A stretch of 64,000 bases of DNA from Bimuria novae-zelandiae CBS 107.79 (Eukaryota > Ascomycota > Dothideomycetes > Pleosporales > Didymosphaeriaceae): NCBI GenBank assembly GCA_010015655.1, contig ML976781.1:1-64000 (forward strand). Direction: 5' to 3'. Under the pieces are notes generated by a model. It worked only from the letters and a program-made list of their open reading frames with translations, made no database searches and was not told the origin of the DNA. Position 1 is the first letter of the stretch. Each line of letters starts with the position of its first letter. Positions 44,250 to 55,592 of this stretch are shown piece by piece. The translations under genes and the position numbers were made by a program.

Positions 44250-45446
44250 TTAGATAAAGTCGCCGTCGCCAAAGCCACCAAAGGGGTTCGGTGGCCTTCC
44301 TCCAGCACCTCCGAGGCCACCAAATCCGCCCCGTCCGCCGGGGAACCGTGGACCACCCCCATTCTCGCGCAGTGGGTCATATGGTCCAATAGGGTCATAC
44401 CGAGCCCCAGGTGGTGTCCTGGGATCATACGAACCTTGGCCTTGTCCAGCGAACAATGGATCATCGAATGTGGGGTGCATGCCGCCGCCCATGCCACCAG
44501 GTCGCGGTAGCCCTCCTCCAAGATGAGGACGAAGCGGATCGTGTGGGCCTAGGCTAGGCGGGTTGAGGTCATCGTGACCGAGGGGATTTCGATCGTCGCG
44601 GATGCCGCCACGAGGCCGGCGATACATGTCTAACTCGTCTTCGAAGCCTGGTATTGGCTCTGGCAGTGGGCGGCCGGGGGGCGGACGCGGCTGGAGCGGA
44701 TCGTCGAACGGGTAAGGACGAGCGGGTTCGGGATCTTCGGGCGGTCGTCGCGGGTTCGCGGGCTCACCTTGCCGCGGCTGGTCTCGTACTCGGCTGGCGT
44801 CGCGGTCTTCCTGCGTGGCTGACTCCTCATAGCCTTCCTTGTTGAGACCGGGCGCCAGCTTTTGGATGATGGAAAGCTTGAGCAGCGCGCCAAAGTCTGA
44901 AAGACGGCCGTCGGAGATGAACACGTCCCGCAACTTCTTGGCTAGGTCACCGTTTGATATGTCTTCTGAGAATGAGACGGGCAGGGAGCCCTCTGAAGTG
45001 TAGTCCTTGACGGTGACATCGAAGCTCGCCGTCTTGTCGTCGCCAACGCCGATGCCAAATATTACGGCCTTTCCGCCTAGCCGGTTGACCTTGATGATGT
45101 ATTCTAGTGCGGATTGCGAGTGTGCGTATCGGAATGCGTACGAGTTGTGAGCGTTCCACTCTGTCGGTAACGGTTGGGGGCTGTGCGCGTCTGCGCTTAC
45201 TTCTGCCAGGCGTCAAGTAGGCTGCATCAACACTTGCACGTTGGCTATTTACTTACCAATTCTGTCGTCTTCCCCGAGGCCGATAAGCCTGAAACCGACC
45301 GCGAGCATGCCCGCGTGGGCAGCGAGAGCGACGGCCTCATAGGCGCTGTTCAGCTTGCTTTCGGCCGCTTTGGGCAAGCTAGACGCCATCAGCGCCGCGA
45401 GCGAAGGCGCACTGAGCAGATTGCCCGCGCTGTTTGCTGGCGGCAT
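44250..45446 (-). CDS. FUB1: PI31/Fub1-type proteasome regulator, 376 aa
   Basis: Two exons, 45257-45446 and 44250-45190, joined over a 66-nt intron (GTAAGTAAATAG...GCGCAG) to give 376 aa. The N-terminal domain runs from MPPANSAGNLLSAPSLAALM through AYEAVALAAHAGMLAVGFRL, PLPTEWNAHNSYAFRYAHSQ, VNRLGGKAVIFGIGVGDDKT and KKLRDVFISDG to about residue 165. This is the PI31 N-terminal fold, which mediates dimerisation in the family. The rest is Pro/Gly/Asp-rich and ends in repeated Gly-Phe motifs (GGRGGFGGLGGAGGRPPNPF, FGDGDFI), the PI31 C-terminal domain that contacts the 20S proteasome. It acts in cytosol and nucleus as a modulator of 20S activity or assembly. Acceptor choice was set by keeping the TEWNAH frame. 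Confidence 0.9.
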
Positions 45447-46073
45447 GGTGTTCTGTTTCCTGAATCGAATGGTGTAGGTGAGGTTACGGCGGATGTGTTG
45501 TGGAAAGCTGAAATAGCGGTCGAAGGTTCCTTGTGATGGCCTGTTCAGAGGTCAAGACGCGCTTAAAGCTAGGCTAAAGTTCGAGTACGTCAGCGTCGGC
45601 GGGGAACGTGGCGGGCGCCGAGATCCACGTGATGGCGTGTTTACTTCGTGATGGGTCTGGATGGAATTCAGGCGGGATCACCAGTTGCGCGATGAAGTTC
45701 GAATAGGCGACTAGATGAGACTGAATGTTCGAAGACTTTATGTGAGAGGAGACTTCGCTGCAGTATATTCTCTCGGGCCGACGCGAACTAAGGACCTCTT
45801 CTCTCCGCTACCATACTATTATCGCAATACAGTATCATTTGTTTACCTTTTGGATGCTTGTCTGCGTTCAAAATTCGGATCTGTGGCGAGAACTTAGGAA
45901 GATGACTGCTCATCTTTGGGTCTCATCTTGGGTTAGCGTCTCAACACGTAATTGTGACCCTTGAAACTCTGCCGTGACGCATCTGTTTGATTACAATCCT
46001 ACATACCATTTCCATTTATATTCACCCCATCGTTTCAGTTCATCTTCATCTTCTGCGATCATAACGCACCTGT
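45447..46073. other. Intergenic region upstream of the PI31 gene and of the first LRR pseudogene
   Basis: 627 bp lying between divergent genes. A C/T-rich stretch (46020-46060) precedes the first LRR-type pseudogene, as in a fungal 5' leader. No further gene is seen. Confidence 0.4.
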
Positions 46074-46586
46074 ATGCTCAAGCGCTTCCACGATGCCCCG
46101 TTCGCAACCCCAAGAAGAACCAAGCATTAGCTACCGTCGACCCCACAGGGAGGAAGCAAGCGAGGTTGTCCGCATTTGGCATCAAGCGAATTTCATCCGA
46201 GGAACGCGAAGCAGTAGAAGCCTCATCTCATGCTGCAGCTCCCGCCTAACCCAAACCTAGGGTTCTTGCGTGCGCAAAGAAGCCAAAGCCTGAGCCTCTT
46301 CCAGTTGGCCAGAAGGATGTCGAATTCGGCGCTGAAGGGAATTGGATCAATGAGCACCGCAACACGATCGGTACCTCGACCAGGAAAATTACGCTGAATT
46401 TCCGCTTTGTTCTGACTGAGTAAATCTACTCCAGTCTCCTCTGTGGCACACTCTTACCGCCCGTCCAGTGAACGCATCAATGAGCTCATCGACCTTAGGC
46501 CTCGCATCACGGGAAAGCTCGAGCACTTCATCTTCGTGGCTGCAGATAGAAGGTACGGAGGATTGGAGGCTTCTATTGAATCCTAA
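46074..46586 (+). pseudogene. LRR-type (RNI-like) protein, short decayed copy 1
   Basis: An ATG at 46074 opens MLKRFHDAPFATP. The coding frame resembling copy 2 lies in another phase (CPVRNPKKNQALATVDPTGR, KQARLSAFGIKRISSEERE), is stopped by TAA at about 46248, then resumes in the same frame with LPVGQKDVEFGAEGNW and NTIGTSTRKITLNFRFVLT. An intron (GTAAATC...CGTCCAG) leads to DERINELIDLRPRITGKLEH and FIFVAADRRYGGLEASIES before TAA at 46586. IGTSTRKITLNF aligns with IGTSTRTLTF in copy 2. The C-terminal repeats present in copy 2 are missing here. It is either a truncated pseudogene or a short gene with an unseen intron across the stop. Confidence 0.6.
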
Positions 46587-47089
46587 GAAAAATAAAGTTG
46601 TGCTCCATATGAACACATGCTTAGCCAGGCATCCCTGAGAACGTATGGAAACGAACCAGTGGGGCCGTAGAAGTAGGCTTGATCCGTGCTGTCTCCATAA
46701 GTTTTGTAACAGTGTAGTCCCGCCTCCAGAGTTTGATCTGCCCTTACCGTGCGAAATAGACCTATGGTAGGTACATGGAAAGGACCAACAACAGGGGCTC
46801 TCGAATATATCACCTGCCATTATTGTTGTATCTCCCCTCTCTCCCACATTTCACGATTGCTTTCATTGCTCTTTCCAATCGACTTCCTTAGGTTTCAAGC
46901 GTCCTCAACTTTCGTGCACGCATCGAAGCTAGGCCATGCTTGGAGGCCATTGAAAATACTAGTCCATTTCGGGATTAGCTTCCCCTCCACGCACGTTTAC
47001 GCGACGTAATGATGGCCCCTTCCTTAACGACTTGTGCTCTTGGTTTCCTCTTCATTCATTTGTTTGCTATTCTTCGTTCATAATACTAG

Positions 47090-48134
47090 CAATTCGCACA
47101 GCTAGAAAAGCCGACGCGGTAGATGCTAAGCAGGGGAGGCTCTTCACGTTTGGCTTCAAGCGAACTTCTTCAAAGATTGAATCCGAGGTCGAATTTCCTC
47201 ATGCCGAACCAAAGTCGGAAGCAGAAGCTGCATATCTCCTGATGGAAGCTAAGCTAAAAGCGGGCCTCGTGAAACTGCGCGCGCTTGAGGCTAGACATGC
47301 AGCTCATGTGAAAGCCGAAGCGCAGTTTGGGAACTCCGGGCAAAAGCGATGAGGTTGGCAGCGGAATCAGAAAACCTACTCCAGGAGCCACCACCGCCCC
47401 GAACCAAAAAGGTGCGCAAGTCGGGTGCACCAGCTTCTAAGATTCAGAAGGGGTCAGAAGAAGCGGAATTCGGAGATGGCGAGTCGTGGTCGTTGCGTGG
47501 GGATAAGATCGGGACGTCAACCAGAACACTCACGTTTATTGATAAGATCAACCTAACTGAGTAAGTTGTGCACTACAAATGTTGATTTTAAAATTAACTA
47601 AACGTGTACTAGTGATCGTCTCAACCACATCATCGCTCTGGGACCCTGTATAACCGAACTGGACAATTAAGACGCGAGCAGGCTAACTCCAGATGCGGTC
47701 AATCGCTTCGCGCAAGCATGCCCCGGTCTGGAAAAGGTATAACTGCAGGATACTTTTTGACCTCAATGACAGCTGTCTTTCCGCCTTCCAGCATTATCCC
47801 AACCTCACAGAGATCGAGATCACGGGCACTTCAATGGCCCTTGAGGGCACTGCGTTCACTGACCTTCACACTCATCCTGCATAGGCACCGAAGCTCGAAA
47901 CGATCATGGTTGTATCCGCTCTGAGAAACAACTCTGAATTTTATACTAAGCGGGGTCCAGGTCAATGACTTATCGTACGCGCCTCGAGGTAACGGCTTTA
48001 TGCGCGTCAAGAGAGCATTGGGCAAGGCAAGACCAACCATGCAGATTCAATTAGTGAAGTCTGGGGAAGAGAAATGGACGCGCTACAACCACGACTCATA
48101 CCTGAAGGTCAGGATCGAAAAATGGAGGCCATGA
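47090..48134 (+). pseudogene. LRR-type (RNI-like) protein, decayed copy 2
   Basis: N-terminal part: RKADAVDAKQGRLFTFGFKR, TSSKIESEVEFPHAEPKSEA, MEAKLKAGLVKLRALEARHA, a charged helical region. A one-base shift at about 47330 is needed to reach MRLAAESENLLQEPPPPRTK and EAEFGDGESWSL, then IGTSTRTLTFIDKINLT. After an intron (GTAAGTTG...GTACTAG) come repeats DRLNHIIALGPCITELD, stop (TAA), SRLTPDAVNRFAQACPGLEK, and after a second intron HYPNLTEIEITGTSMALEG. A TAG stands where the family has Trp (HP-W-APKL). A third intron precedes FMRVKRALGKARPTMQIQLV and KSGEEKWTRYNH. Family: fungal RNI-like leucine-rich-repeat proteins of unknown role. At least three lesions make it a pseudogene. Confidence 0.72.
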
Positions 48135-48198
48135 CAAACTCTATCGCTGTTGCACTGCGGGTGCGCACGCTTTGAATGTTTGGATGGTTTACGATGTG

Positions 48199-49819
48199 CT
48201 ACAGCTCGTCGTGTCCGTCGTCATTTTCCTTCCTCGCCGGTGTTAGAGGAGCATAATACCCGAACTTGTTTTGCAGATCATACTTCCGCTTCAATTCCAA
48301 CAACCTTTCTAAACGGTCCTTACCATACATCTCCTCTAGAGACTCGCCGCCGTACGCATATTCACGTACGAGTGGCTTCCGCCCATGCCCTCTGCCCCGT
48401 CAACTAAGAGCTGCCGCATCTCCTCTCCGTATCTCCGAACCTTCTCGTCCAGTGCTTCGTTCCTTTCTCCAGTCTCCTCATTCACACTCCGATATGCCAA
48501 CGCCGGCGCCAGCAACAGCTTATCCCGCTTATTTGCAAACACGCTCTTGCTCGAATCTGCTTCCATCACCGCATGGCTCGCATACTGCTCCAACATCATA
48601 AAGCTCCCCGCGAACTCCGGGCCTGCCATCGTTATCTCTACGAACCTTTCGACTGCTGCAACAAGCGCCGTTAGGTTGTACGCCTGCACATCGGCCGGGA
48701 ACCTCATGACACCAACTCCTGGCATGAAGTCCCGGATCCTGCACACGAATCCCGCATCGTCGATTTGCATCCATCGCGGCACGTCGAGATACGTTCCTTC
48801 CGCACTCGCCGCTACTACGCCTTCTAGGTCGTGATACGCCTGCGTATACTGTCGAGCCTCGGCCAACGGGCCGTTAAACGCAATGTTGTGCATGATCAGC
48901 GGCGCCTCGGACACAGCATGGTTCATCAGCACAAGTCCACACTACATAGCCATCTCCCTAGACGCAGTGTCAAGCTGAGAAGCCGCAATCTCATACACCT
49001 TCCTCACATTGCCGCTCGTAGCGGGCAGCGTAAAAGCTTCCCAGCTCCAGACCTCTTTGCCGAGAGGGATGTTGTAGATCCTGTACTGCATGGAAGTGAC
49101 AACGCCAAAGTTGTGCCCCGTGCCGCGCATCGCCCAGAAGAGTTCTACGTTCATTGTTTCGCTGACGGTAACCGCTTCGCCGCTTGCGAAGACGACGCGC
49201 ATGCTGATGATCTGGTCGGATAGTAGACCGTAGTAGCCTTGCAGGAAGCCGTGGCCGCCGCCTAGTGCGACGGCGGCGAGGCCTACGCACTCGCATGCGC
49301 CGGTAACGATCTGCTTGCCGCGGGTCCAGAGGTAATCGATCAGTTTCTTGGATTTTATGCCGCCGCTTACCGTCACAGAGGAGCCGTCTTTAGATATCTC
49401 AGCGGTGTTTAGGTTGCGGAGGGAGATTTGTATCATGTTCTTCGCGGTGGCGGCGGCGGAGGTGCTGCCGTGGGTGCCGGAGACAGCGAGGAAGGGCATG
49501 TCATGGTCGCTGGCGAATCGAATCTAGTTGCAATTCAGCCTTGAATCTTAAAGATCAACGGGCTGAGCGAGCAACGTACCGTTTCCTGCACATCCTCTTC
49601 CGAGCTTATTTCGACCACACCATTAAATTGCGGACTCGCCTACGCCTGCCACCTCTTCGCTCTCTCCCCGAATTCTCCATCGCCGGGTAGAACGATATTC
49701 GCCGCCGAATCCAATTTTCCACCAAGCGCTTGGATGATGCTATCCTCCGCTTCTCGCTCGTGCCACGCCGCACCCACAAACCTCGCTGCTACCACATATG
49801 TTGTGAGGATCAAGCGCAT
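48199..49819 (-). pseudogene. BBE-type FAD-linked oxidoreductase with three lesions
   Basis: Start ATG at 49819 (MRLILTTYVVAARFVGAAWH). Exon 1 ends at 49580, a 56-nt intron follows, exon 2 starts at 49523. The FAD-binding domain shows RFASDHDMPFLAVSGTHGST (the GTHG His is a flavin-attachment site in the family), then ACECVGLAAVALGGGHGFLQ (the Cys is the second site) and MRGTGHNFGVVTSMQYRIY. The berberine-bridge C-terminus follows: YAYGGESLEEMYGKDRLERL and LELKRKYDLQNKFGYYAPLT. Lesions: TAG after ERAKRWQA in exon 1, TAG after SREMAM (about 48951), and a one-base frameshift after GGSHSYV (about 48375). Such enzymes are usually secreted or biosynthetic oxidases. No cluster partners are nearby. 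Confidence 0.88.
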
Positions 49820-50304
49820 TTCGCGATAGTATATTTGAGAGATACATAGCGCTCGCTTGGGACCAGAATTGCCTTTTGCATGCAGACAAGGAATTCCGTA
49901 CGCGTCCCGTACCGGAACAGATGCCTACCTAGGGAAGCCATTGGAGCACTAGAGGCGGCGATAGGGAGGGGAAGATATTTTAGTGGTGATTATGCTTGTT
50001 CTTTACACGGAATGGGAGGCGTGGGAGCACTTGAATGGGTGTACTGCGCGGAAAGCAGAGTGCGATGTGGGTTGGTTGGCACCCGTGGGTCTGCTCCCTC
50101 ATCGCTTTACTATACTTGGTTAGGTTACGTTTCGCAAGTCGCGGAGGTGAAAAGGTGCGTATAAGGGAACTGTTGCGGTGGAGTATGGCAAGGGAACTGT
50201 TGCGGTGGAGTATGGTACGGCAACACATCACGTAAGATAGATGGTACGAATGTTGGTATTGAATATTCGATTGCGTGCTGTGCCGCATGCTGGCTATACA
50301 CCTT
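49820..50304. other. Intergenic region upstream of the BBE pseudogene
   Basis: 485 bp containing a two-copy tandem duplication (see 50164-50215) and no gene. It also carries the 3' flank of TYW4. Confidence 0.4.
50164..50215. repeat. Perfect two-copy 26-bp tandem repeat
   Basis: The unit AAGGGAACTGTTGCGGTGGA followed by GTATGG plus one base occurs twice head to tail. It lies between the TYW4 stop codon and the BBE pseudogene start. Confidence 0.8.
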
Positions 50305-53300
50305 TCAAACAGCCTCGCTCGTCCTCTCCTTCCGCTTGCCGAAATCATCCGCCTTCTCCTGCAATTCCATTGCGAGCCTGTCGAGATAGAACTGCGCCAT
50401 ATCTTCAGGCACGTTCTTAAAAGCTTTCGCGATCCTCTCGACGTCCCGTCGGCCATTCTCGTAAGCCTGCAGGTCTCTGTTCCCGTAAACATCTTTGCCT
50501 GCCGCATATCCGGTTTCAAGATTCCGGAAGAAGACGTTCACGGCGACACTCGCGCCCTCTTCTGGTACGGCGGTGTGACTCCACATCGGCGGGATGAAGA
50601 GGACATCACCCGGGCCCAGACTTGCCACATGAGGGTGTGTTTTACTCAGTCGCGTGTCTTTGGAGGTCAGGATGTCGACATTGGAGCTGGAGCCGCCGGG
50701 GGGGTAGGAGAGATGTTTGACGTCGGAGGGTGGGAAGAGGTGGAGGTTTTTGGTACCGCGGATCTAGGCTATGTTAGCAGCTGCTGTACAGCGTGATGCG
50801 ATTCTTCATACCTGACATAATACGTTGGCGAGGACGTCATAGTGTAGCCAGAGCGCTACTGGACCCGAGATGCGCAGTGGCGTGCTGTGCAGATTAGCAT
50901 TAATCACATTGAGGACTTCTGGAAGCTGGAAATCTGCGGCTATGGCCGGGAAGTCATCCTCAAGCTTTGTGGGCAGCTTGTTTGGCTGGGCAGAGGACAC
51001 GGCGCGCAGGTATGTTTGAGCGCCTGCGGAGATGCCATCGATGAAATCCCCAAAGGCCTTCTTGACATAGGAGAAGTTTTTTGTCTTGAATGTCATGCGA
51101 TCAGAAGCACACTCGTGTATGACGATTTCCCGATTGGGACCTACTTTCTCTTTCAGGTAGTCGAGGGTCCATAGGTCTTTGCAAGGACCAACGTCGAGAT
51201 TCTCGATGATCGTGGGCTTGGAAGCGGCAAGCACTTTTGCGAAGTCCTCGGCAGCATCGATCCGGATGCGAGCAATGCTGGTGCCCTGAGGCAATGCGGG
51301 CCGATTATCCTTCTTCTTCGTGACTCGCTTGCCATCGCCCGCGCAAGACGGTTGTGGGTCGTTGAGTCTGCCTTCTCCAGAAGTCTGAGACACGGCCAGG
51401 GCCCAAGACCGTCTTTCTTCCGTTCCCAAAGAGATGGAAAGATATCCCATGTTCCAAAAGCTCCCCATTGAGAAGCATACAGCCCCACCTCCTGCACAGA
51501 CGAGCTCATTGTCGGACACCGCGGCCGCAGTCGTCCCCACAAGTAAAGGCCAGATCGTCTGAGGCAGGTTGAGCGCCGGGATTTCTACATTAAATGATGT
51601 GCTACCATCCGGAAAATGGCGAGATATGGCCAGGAAATCCCGTTCTAAGCTTGAGACCCCGAGCTTCGAAACACCCCCGAAGAGAAGTAGATAGTTCCCG
51701 ACCGGCACGAGATTGGCTCCAAATCGCCCAAAAGTAGCCAATTCCGTATTAACCTGAATATTATTGGTGCGGTCGACGAACTTTAGCTGCAGATGTGGTT
51801 CCACTGTGATCTGCCATTCCCACAGGTCCTGCAGAACTACGCCGCTGGCCCCCATTCCACCCATGACGACACCCGCATCTCCGGCCTCGCCCATCGTGGA
51901 GAGAGCGGCACCAAAACGTGCAGGAGGAGCCGGGCCGTTGACTGGGATGGTTTTCCAGCCGTTGGCGCGTGTCCAAAGCGTCCATCCATCTAGGACCGTG
52001 CCATCGCTGGTTTTGCCGCCACAGACCAAGACGGCCTCAACAGCGGGTTCGGCTTTGCCGAGTCGGATTGTCAACTTTACAGAACTGTGTCTGAAACGAG
52101 CCGGGCTCAGGTCGCCGACTGGCATCCAGTGTCCCGAGGAGATCAACCAGCAGTCTGCAAGTGCATGGGAGGGAGATGCGCGACCGCCTACCGACAATGC
52201 ACAAGTGTTGTCAAGAGATGTGATTGTGTGACACATGCGGGCTTGCGGCGGGGTCGACGTGGCGGACGGGATCCTAGGCTCTAAAGTGTCCCGTACTAGG
52301 ACTTCGAGGCTTGCTAGACGTGTCTGAACACCCTGGCCACCGTGAAAGGCTACAGTGTCTTGACCCAGAGCTACTGCTGCACCAAATCGACGCGATACCA
52401 TCTGAGGTTGGGTGTGGTGCATAAGGGTCACACGCACTTGCGTCTCGTCGACCCCTCTAGACCTGGGCTGGGCCCTATCCGCCTTAGGTGGCTGTAGAGG
52501 TTTGAGCGTTGAAGCCACTAGAAGAAAGTAATGACCGGCAAATAGAGCAAACTCTTCCCATTCGCTGTTTTATGGTCAGTGAGACGGCTGCAGGCAGCTA
52601 GTGTAGACTTACTCAAACGGTTCCACTGCATCTAGCCCTCGTCGCAAGCTCGGAGAAGTAAAACAATCGTCTGACCATAAGTCCCAGAGATTGCGTGCAA
52701 TTTCGACCTTGGACCATCCTGCATCAATGAATCGGAATACTTGTTGGTCTAAAAGTGGATACTGCTGGACGGCATGTATGGGACTATGCAGCTTGTCAAA
52801 GTGTCTGAGCATGGTTGCTGCAAAAGGATGTTCCGGCCCTTGAGGTAGGAATTGTTCCAGTAAGCAGAAGCGAGCTGCACAGTATACTTAGCAGACTGCA
52901 CTTTAATGACCGATGGGGCACGTACCGGCTTCCAGGGTGCTGGCCCATCGAATAAGCGCATCAGCGTCTGACGTAGGCATGTAGGTAACGGACACTTCAG
53001 CCACAAACAAGAAACAAGCGCGTGAAGCGTCTAGTTCGGTCCGCAGTAAACGCTCCAGCGTTTGTAAATCCTTCAGGTTGCAGCCGAGCGCTAGATAGCG
53101 GTCACTGTGGATGTAGACGGGCGCTTGAGCAGGCCTCAGATTGCTCTCAAACAAGGCATTTCGTAGCAAATCATTGGCCAGGATGCGGTCCCGCCTCCTC
53201 GCAATCAATTGCGGATAGTCTACATCCACAAACACAGTGTCCTCAGTTAAGGATGGGTACCGGTGCCAGAACTGAAAGGGAAGAGGATCACTGTTTGTTC

Positions 53301-53740
53301 TGTAAGTGTGACTGCCGAGGGAGGCCAATGTTCGGAGGCTCTTACTCACTATCCACAGCCTAGGTTTACGACTATTTTGGTCTTCCCGTTGTCTTCTTCA
53401 AGAAAGCGGCGGATTACTTGTTCGATTGCATGCATCCGAAGCCAGTATCCACGGTTGATCAAGGGATTTCTCCGGATGAACTTCGTAGTGAAAGGCTCGT
53501 AGAAATCCGGTTCATCTGGCATGTACAACCTGCAGACACTTCGTTTCGACACAATGCTACTATCGTTTGTCTAGTCCCATTCAGTGTCCCAAAAGAGCAC
53601 AACCGGAGCCCTTGTAGAGCTACAGTGAACATGTGACTCACGTTCATGATGGCATCGTCTACCCTCTCCTGCTTCGACCGAGAACAAGAGACTGGATTCT
53701 TCCCGGCTTTTTTCACCTGCATTTTCACTTTTGACGACAT
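50305..53740 (-). CDS. PPM2: tRNA wybutosine-synthesising protein 4 (methyltransferase-Kelch-JmjC)
   Basis: Six exons: 53642-53740, 53350-53570, 53290-52926, 52874-52613, 52564-50812, 50763-50305, giving 1052 aa. Domain 1 (about 1-310) is a leucine-carboxyl-methyltransferase type SAM enzyme: YMPDEPDFYEPFTTKFIRRN, VVNLGCGYDPLPFQFWHRYP (SAM loop), VFVDVDYPQLIARRRDRI, LEQFLPQGPEHPFAATM. Domain 2 (about 340-700) is a Kelch-type propeller (RRFGAAVALGQDTVAFHGGQ, RFGANLVPVGNYLLLFGGVS). Domain 3 (about 750-1050) is a JmjC-like cupin with WLHYDVLANVLCQIRGTKNL (His-x-Asp) and LFIPPMWSHTAV (distal His). In the family it performs the last methylation and methoxycarbonylation of wybutosine at position 37 of tRNA-Phe. 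Start chosen at MSSKVKMQVKKAGKNP, which fits the family. Confidence 0.93.
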
Positions 53741-54134
53741 ATGAAGCGCATCTACGAAAGTGTTGGAGTCGAGTCGAGTGCATGAATTTTTACCCAAATT
53801 GTCAGACATCCCAATGAGGCTAGTGCGCAGGGTGGATGCGGCTTCCAAGCGGGGCGTGATCCTTGCGAAGGCAGCTGCTAGCTGCCAACCGTTCACTGGA
53901 TATCGACTTCGATGTCACCAGAGGGAACACGCAGCTGGCAAACGCTTCGCGCATCTTGGTATATATAACGTATAACCATCACAGTCACACATGTCACCGC
54001 AGTGGCACGCCTCGTTTCAACCGCGCAACAACATACGCCAACCCGCCCGCTGACCCCGCGAGCAAGCGGCCCAAGCTCCAGCCGGAGAGGAACCTCAGAG
54101 GAGCTTCCCACGGCCACATCTGCCTTCCGAAAGC
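53741..54134. promoter_or_regulatory. Bidirectional upstream region of TYW4 and ATG18
   Basis: 394 bp between divergent start codons. A TATATATAAC-like stretch at about 53960-53969 could serve as a TATA element for the plus-strand gene. This is inferred from position only. Confidence 0.4.
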
Positions 54135-55592
54135 ATGACGTCGATGAACTTCGTCACGTTCAACCAGGACCACACCCAGCTGGGTGTTGGTGAGTCACAG
54201 GCGCTGCATCCTCCCTAGCAAAGTGCTGTTCACTGAGTTGCCCCAGGCACCACCAAAGGCTACCGCATCTATGCGACCGACTCCTTCTACAAGACGTCTG
54301 AGTCGCGCGAGGGCGATGTCTCGAGCCTGGAGATGCTGTTCTCGACCTCGCTGGTCGCCCTCACGCTTTCGCCGCGGATACTGCGCGTCCACAACATCAA
54401 GCGTCACTCAACGATATGCGAGCTGACCTTCCCCACCATGATTCTGGCGATCCGCTTGAACCGGAAGCGGCTCGTTGTCGTGCTTGAGACGGAGATCTAC
54501 ATCTACGACATCGGCAACTTGGAACTCATCAAAACGGAGCCAACATCGTCTAACCCTAATGGTACGATCTCTTTGAGTTGTAAAAACTCTGTTCAGCTAA
54601 CAGAAGCTAGCCATCTGCGCGCTCTCACCGTCTCAAGACAACAATTACATTGCCTACCCAACGCCATCGTCCGCACCGCCCGCCCCATTCCAGGCACCCT
54701 CGCACGCTCCGCCAAAAGCCGAACATGCAGCGCCCGAGAAGGGGGAGGTCATTATATACGATGCCACGAAGCTCGAACCGGTCAATGTGATACAGGCACA
54801 CAATTCGCCTCTATCCTGCATTGCCATGAACAGCGAGGGCACAATGTTGGCAACTGCGTCAGAGAAGGGCACCATCATACGCGTCTTCTCGGTCCCTGGT
54901 GGTGAGAAGCTCTACCAGTTTCGGAGAGGGACCATTGCCTCTCGCATATGCAGCATGTCGTTTAATTCAACATCGACATTGCTCTGCGTATCGTCGGCTT
55001 CCGACACGGTTCACATCTTCCGGCTAGCTCAACCCAACAAGAACCGGAGCGGAAGCATTTCTTCCTCAACAGGACGTCCAGCTTCAACGCGAGGACGAAG
55101 CAGCAGCCGTGCTAGCCAAGAATCAGCCGAGGTCTATTATGCCAAGGAGGATGGCAGCACAGGTGGGAGTCCGGAGCCGGAGCGGAAACCGATCAATCCA
55201 ACAATTGCGAGCATGATACGGCGGACGTCGCAGACGGTGGGCAAGTCTGTCTTCGCGACCGTTGGTGGCTATCTTCCCAGCGCCGTGTCTGAAATGTGGG
55301 AACCTCAACGCGACTTTGCCTGGGTCAAAATCCCGCGCAGCACCAGCAGCTCGTCTACTGGACTGGTCAAGAGCGTGGTCGCCATGCGGAACGACGGACC
55401 CCAGATCATGGTCGTCACGAGCGATGGCACCTACTACATCTTCAACATCGACCTAGAAAAGGGGGGCGAAGGTACGCTGTTCAAGCGATACAAGTAAGAC
55501 TGGCCGTATCTCCTAAGTAAAACACACGTGCTAACGCAAGCAGCATCATCGAGCCCAACGAGCTCGCCGGTTCGCAAGACCTGCCTGAATAG
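54135..55592 (+). CDS. ATG18: Autophagy protein Atg18 (PROPPIN, WD-repeat PI3P effector)
   Basis: Four exons: 54135-54189, 54247-54561, 54611-55493, 55544-55592, giving 433 aa. It starts [20 protein letters not shown] and continues [66 protein letters not shown]. The lipid-binding motif is in [16 protein letters not shown] (FRRG at about residue 227), preceded by [21 protein letters not shown] Ser-rich loop with RGRSSSRAS precedes the last blade. The C-terminus is [15 protein letters not shown]. In the family it forms a seven-bladed propeller that binds PI3P and PI(3,5)P2 and works with Atg2 at the phagophore and vacuole. Confidence 0.95.
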
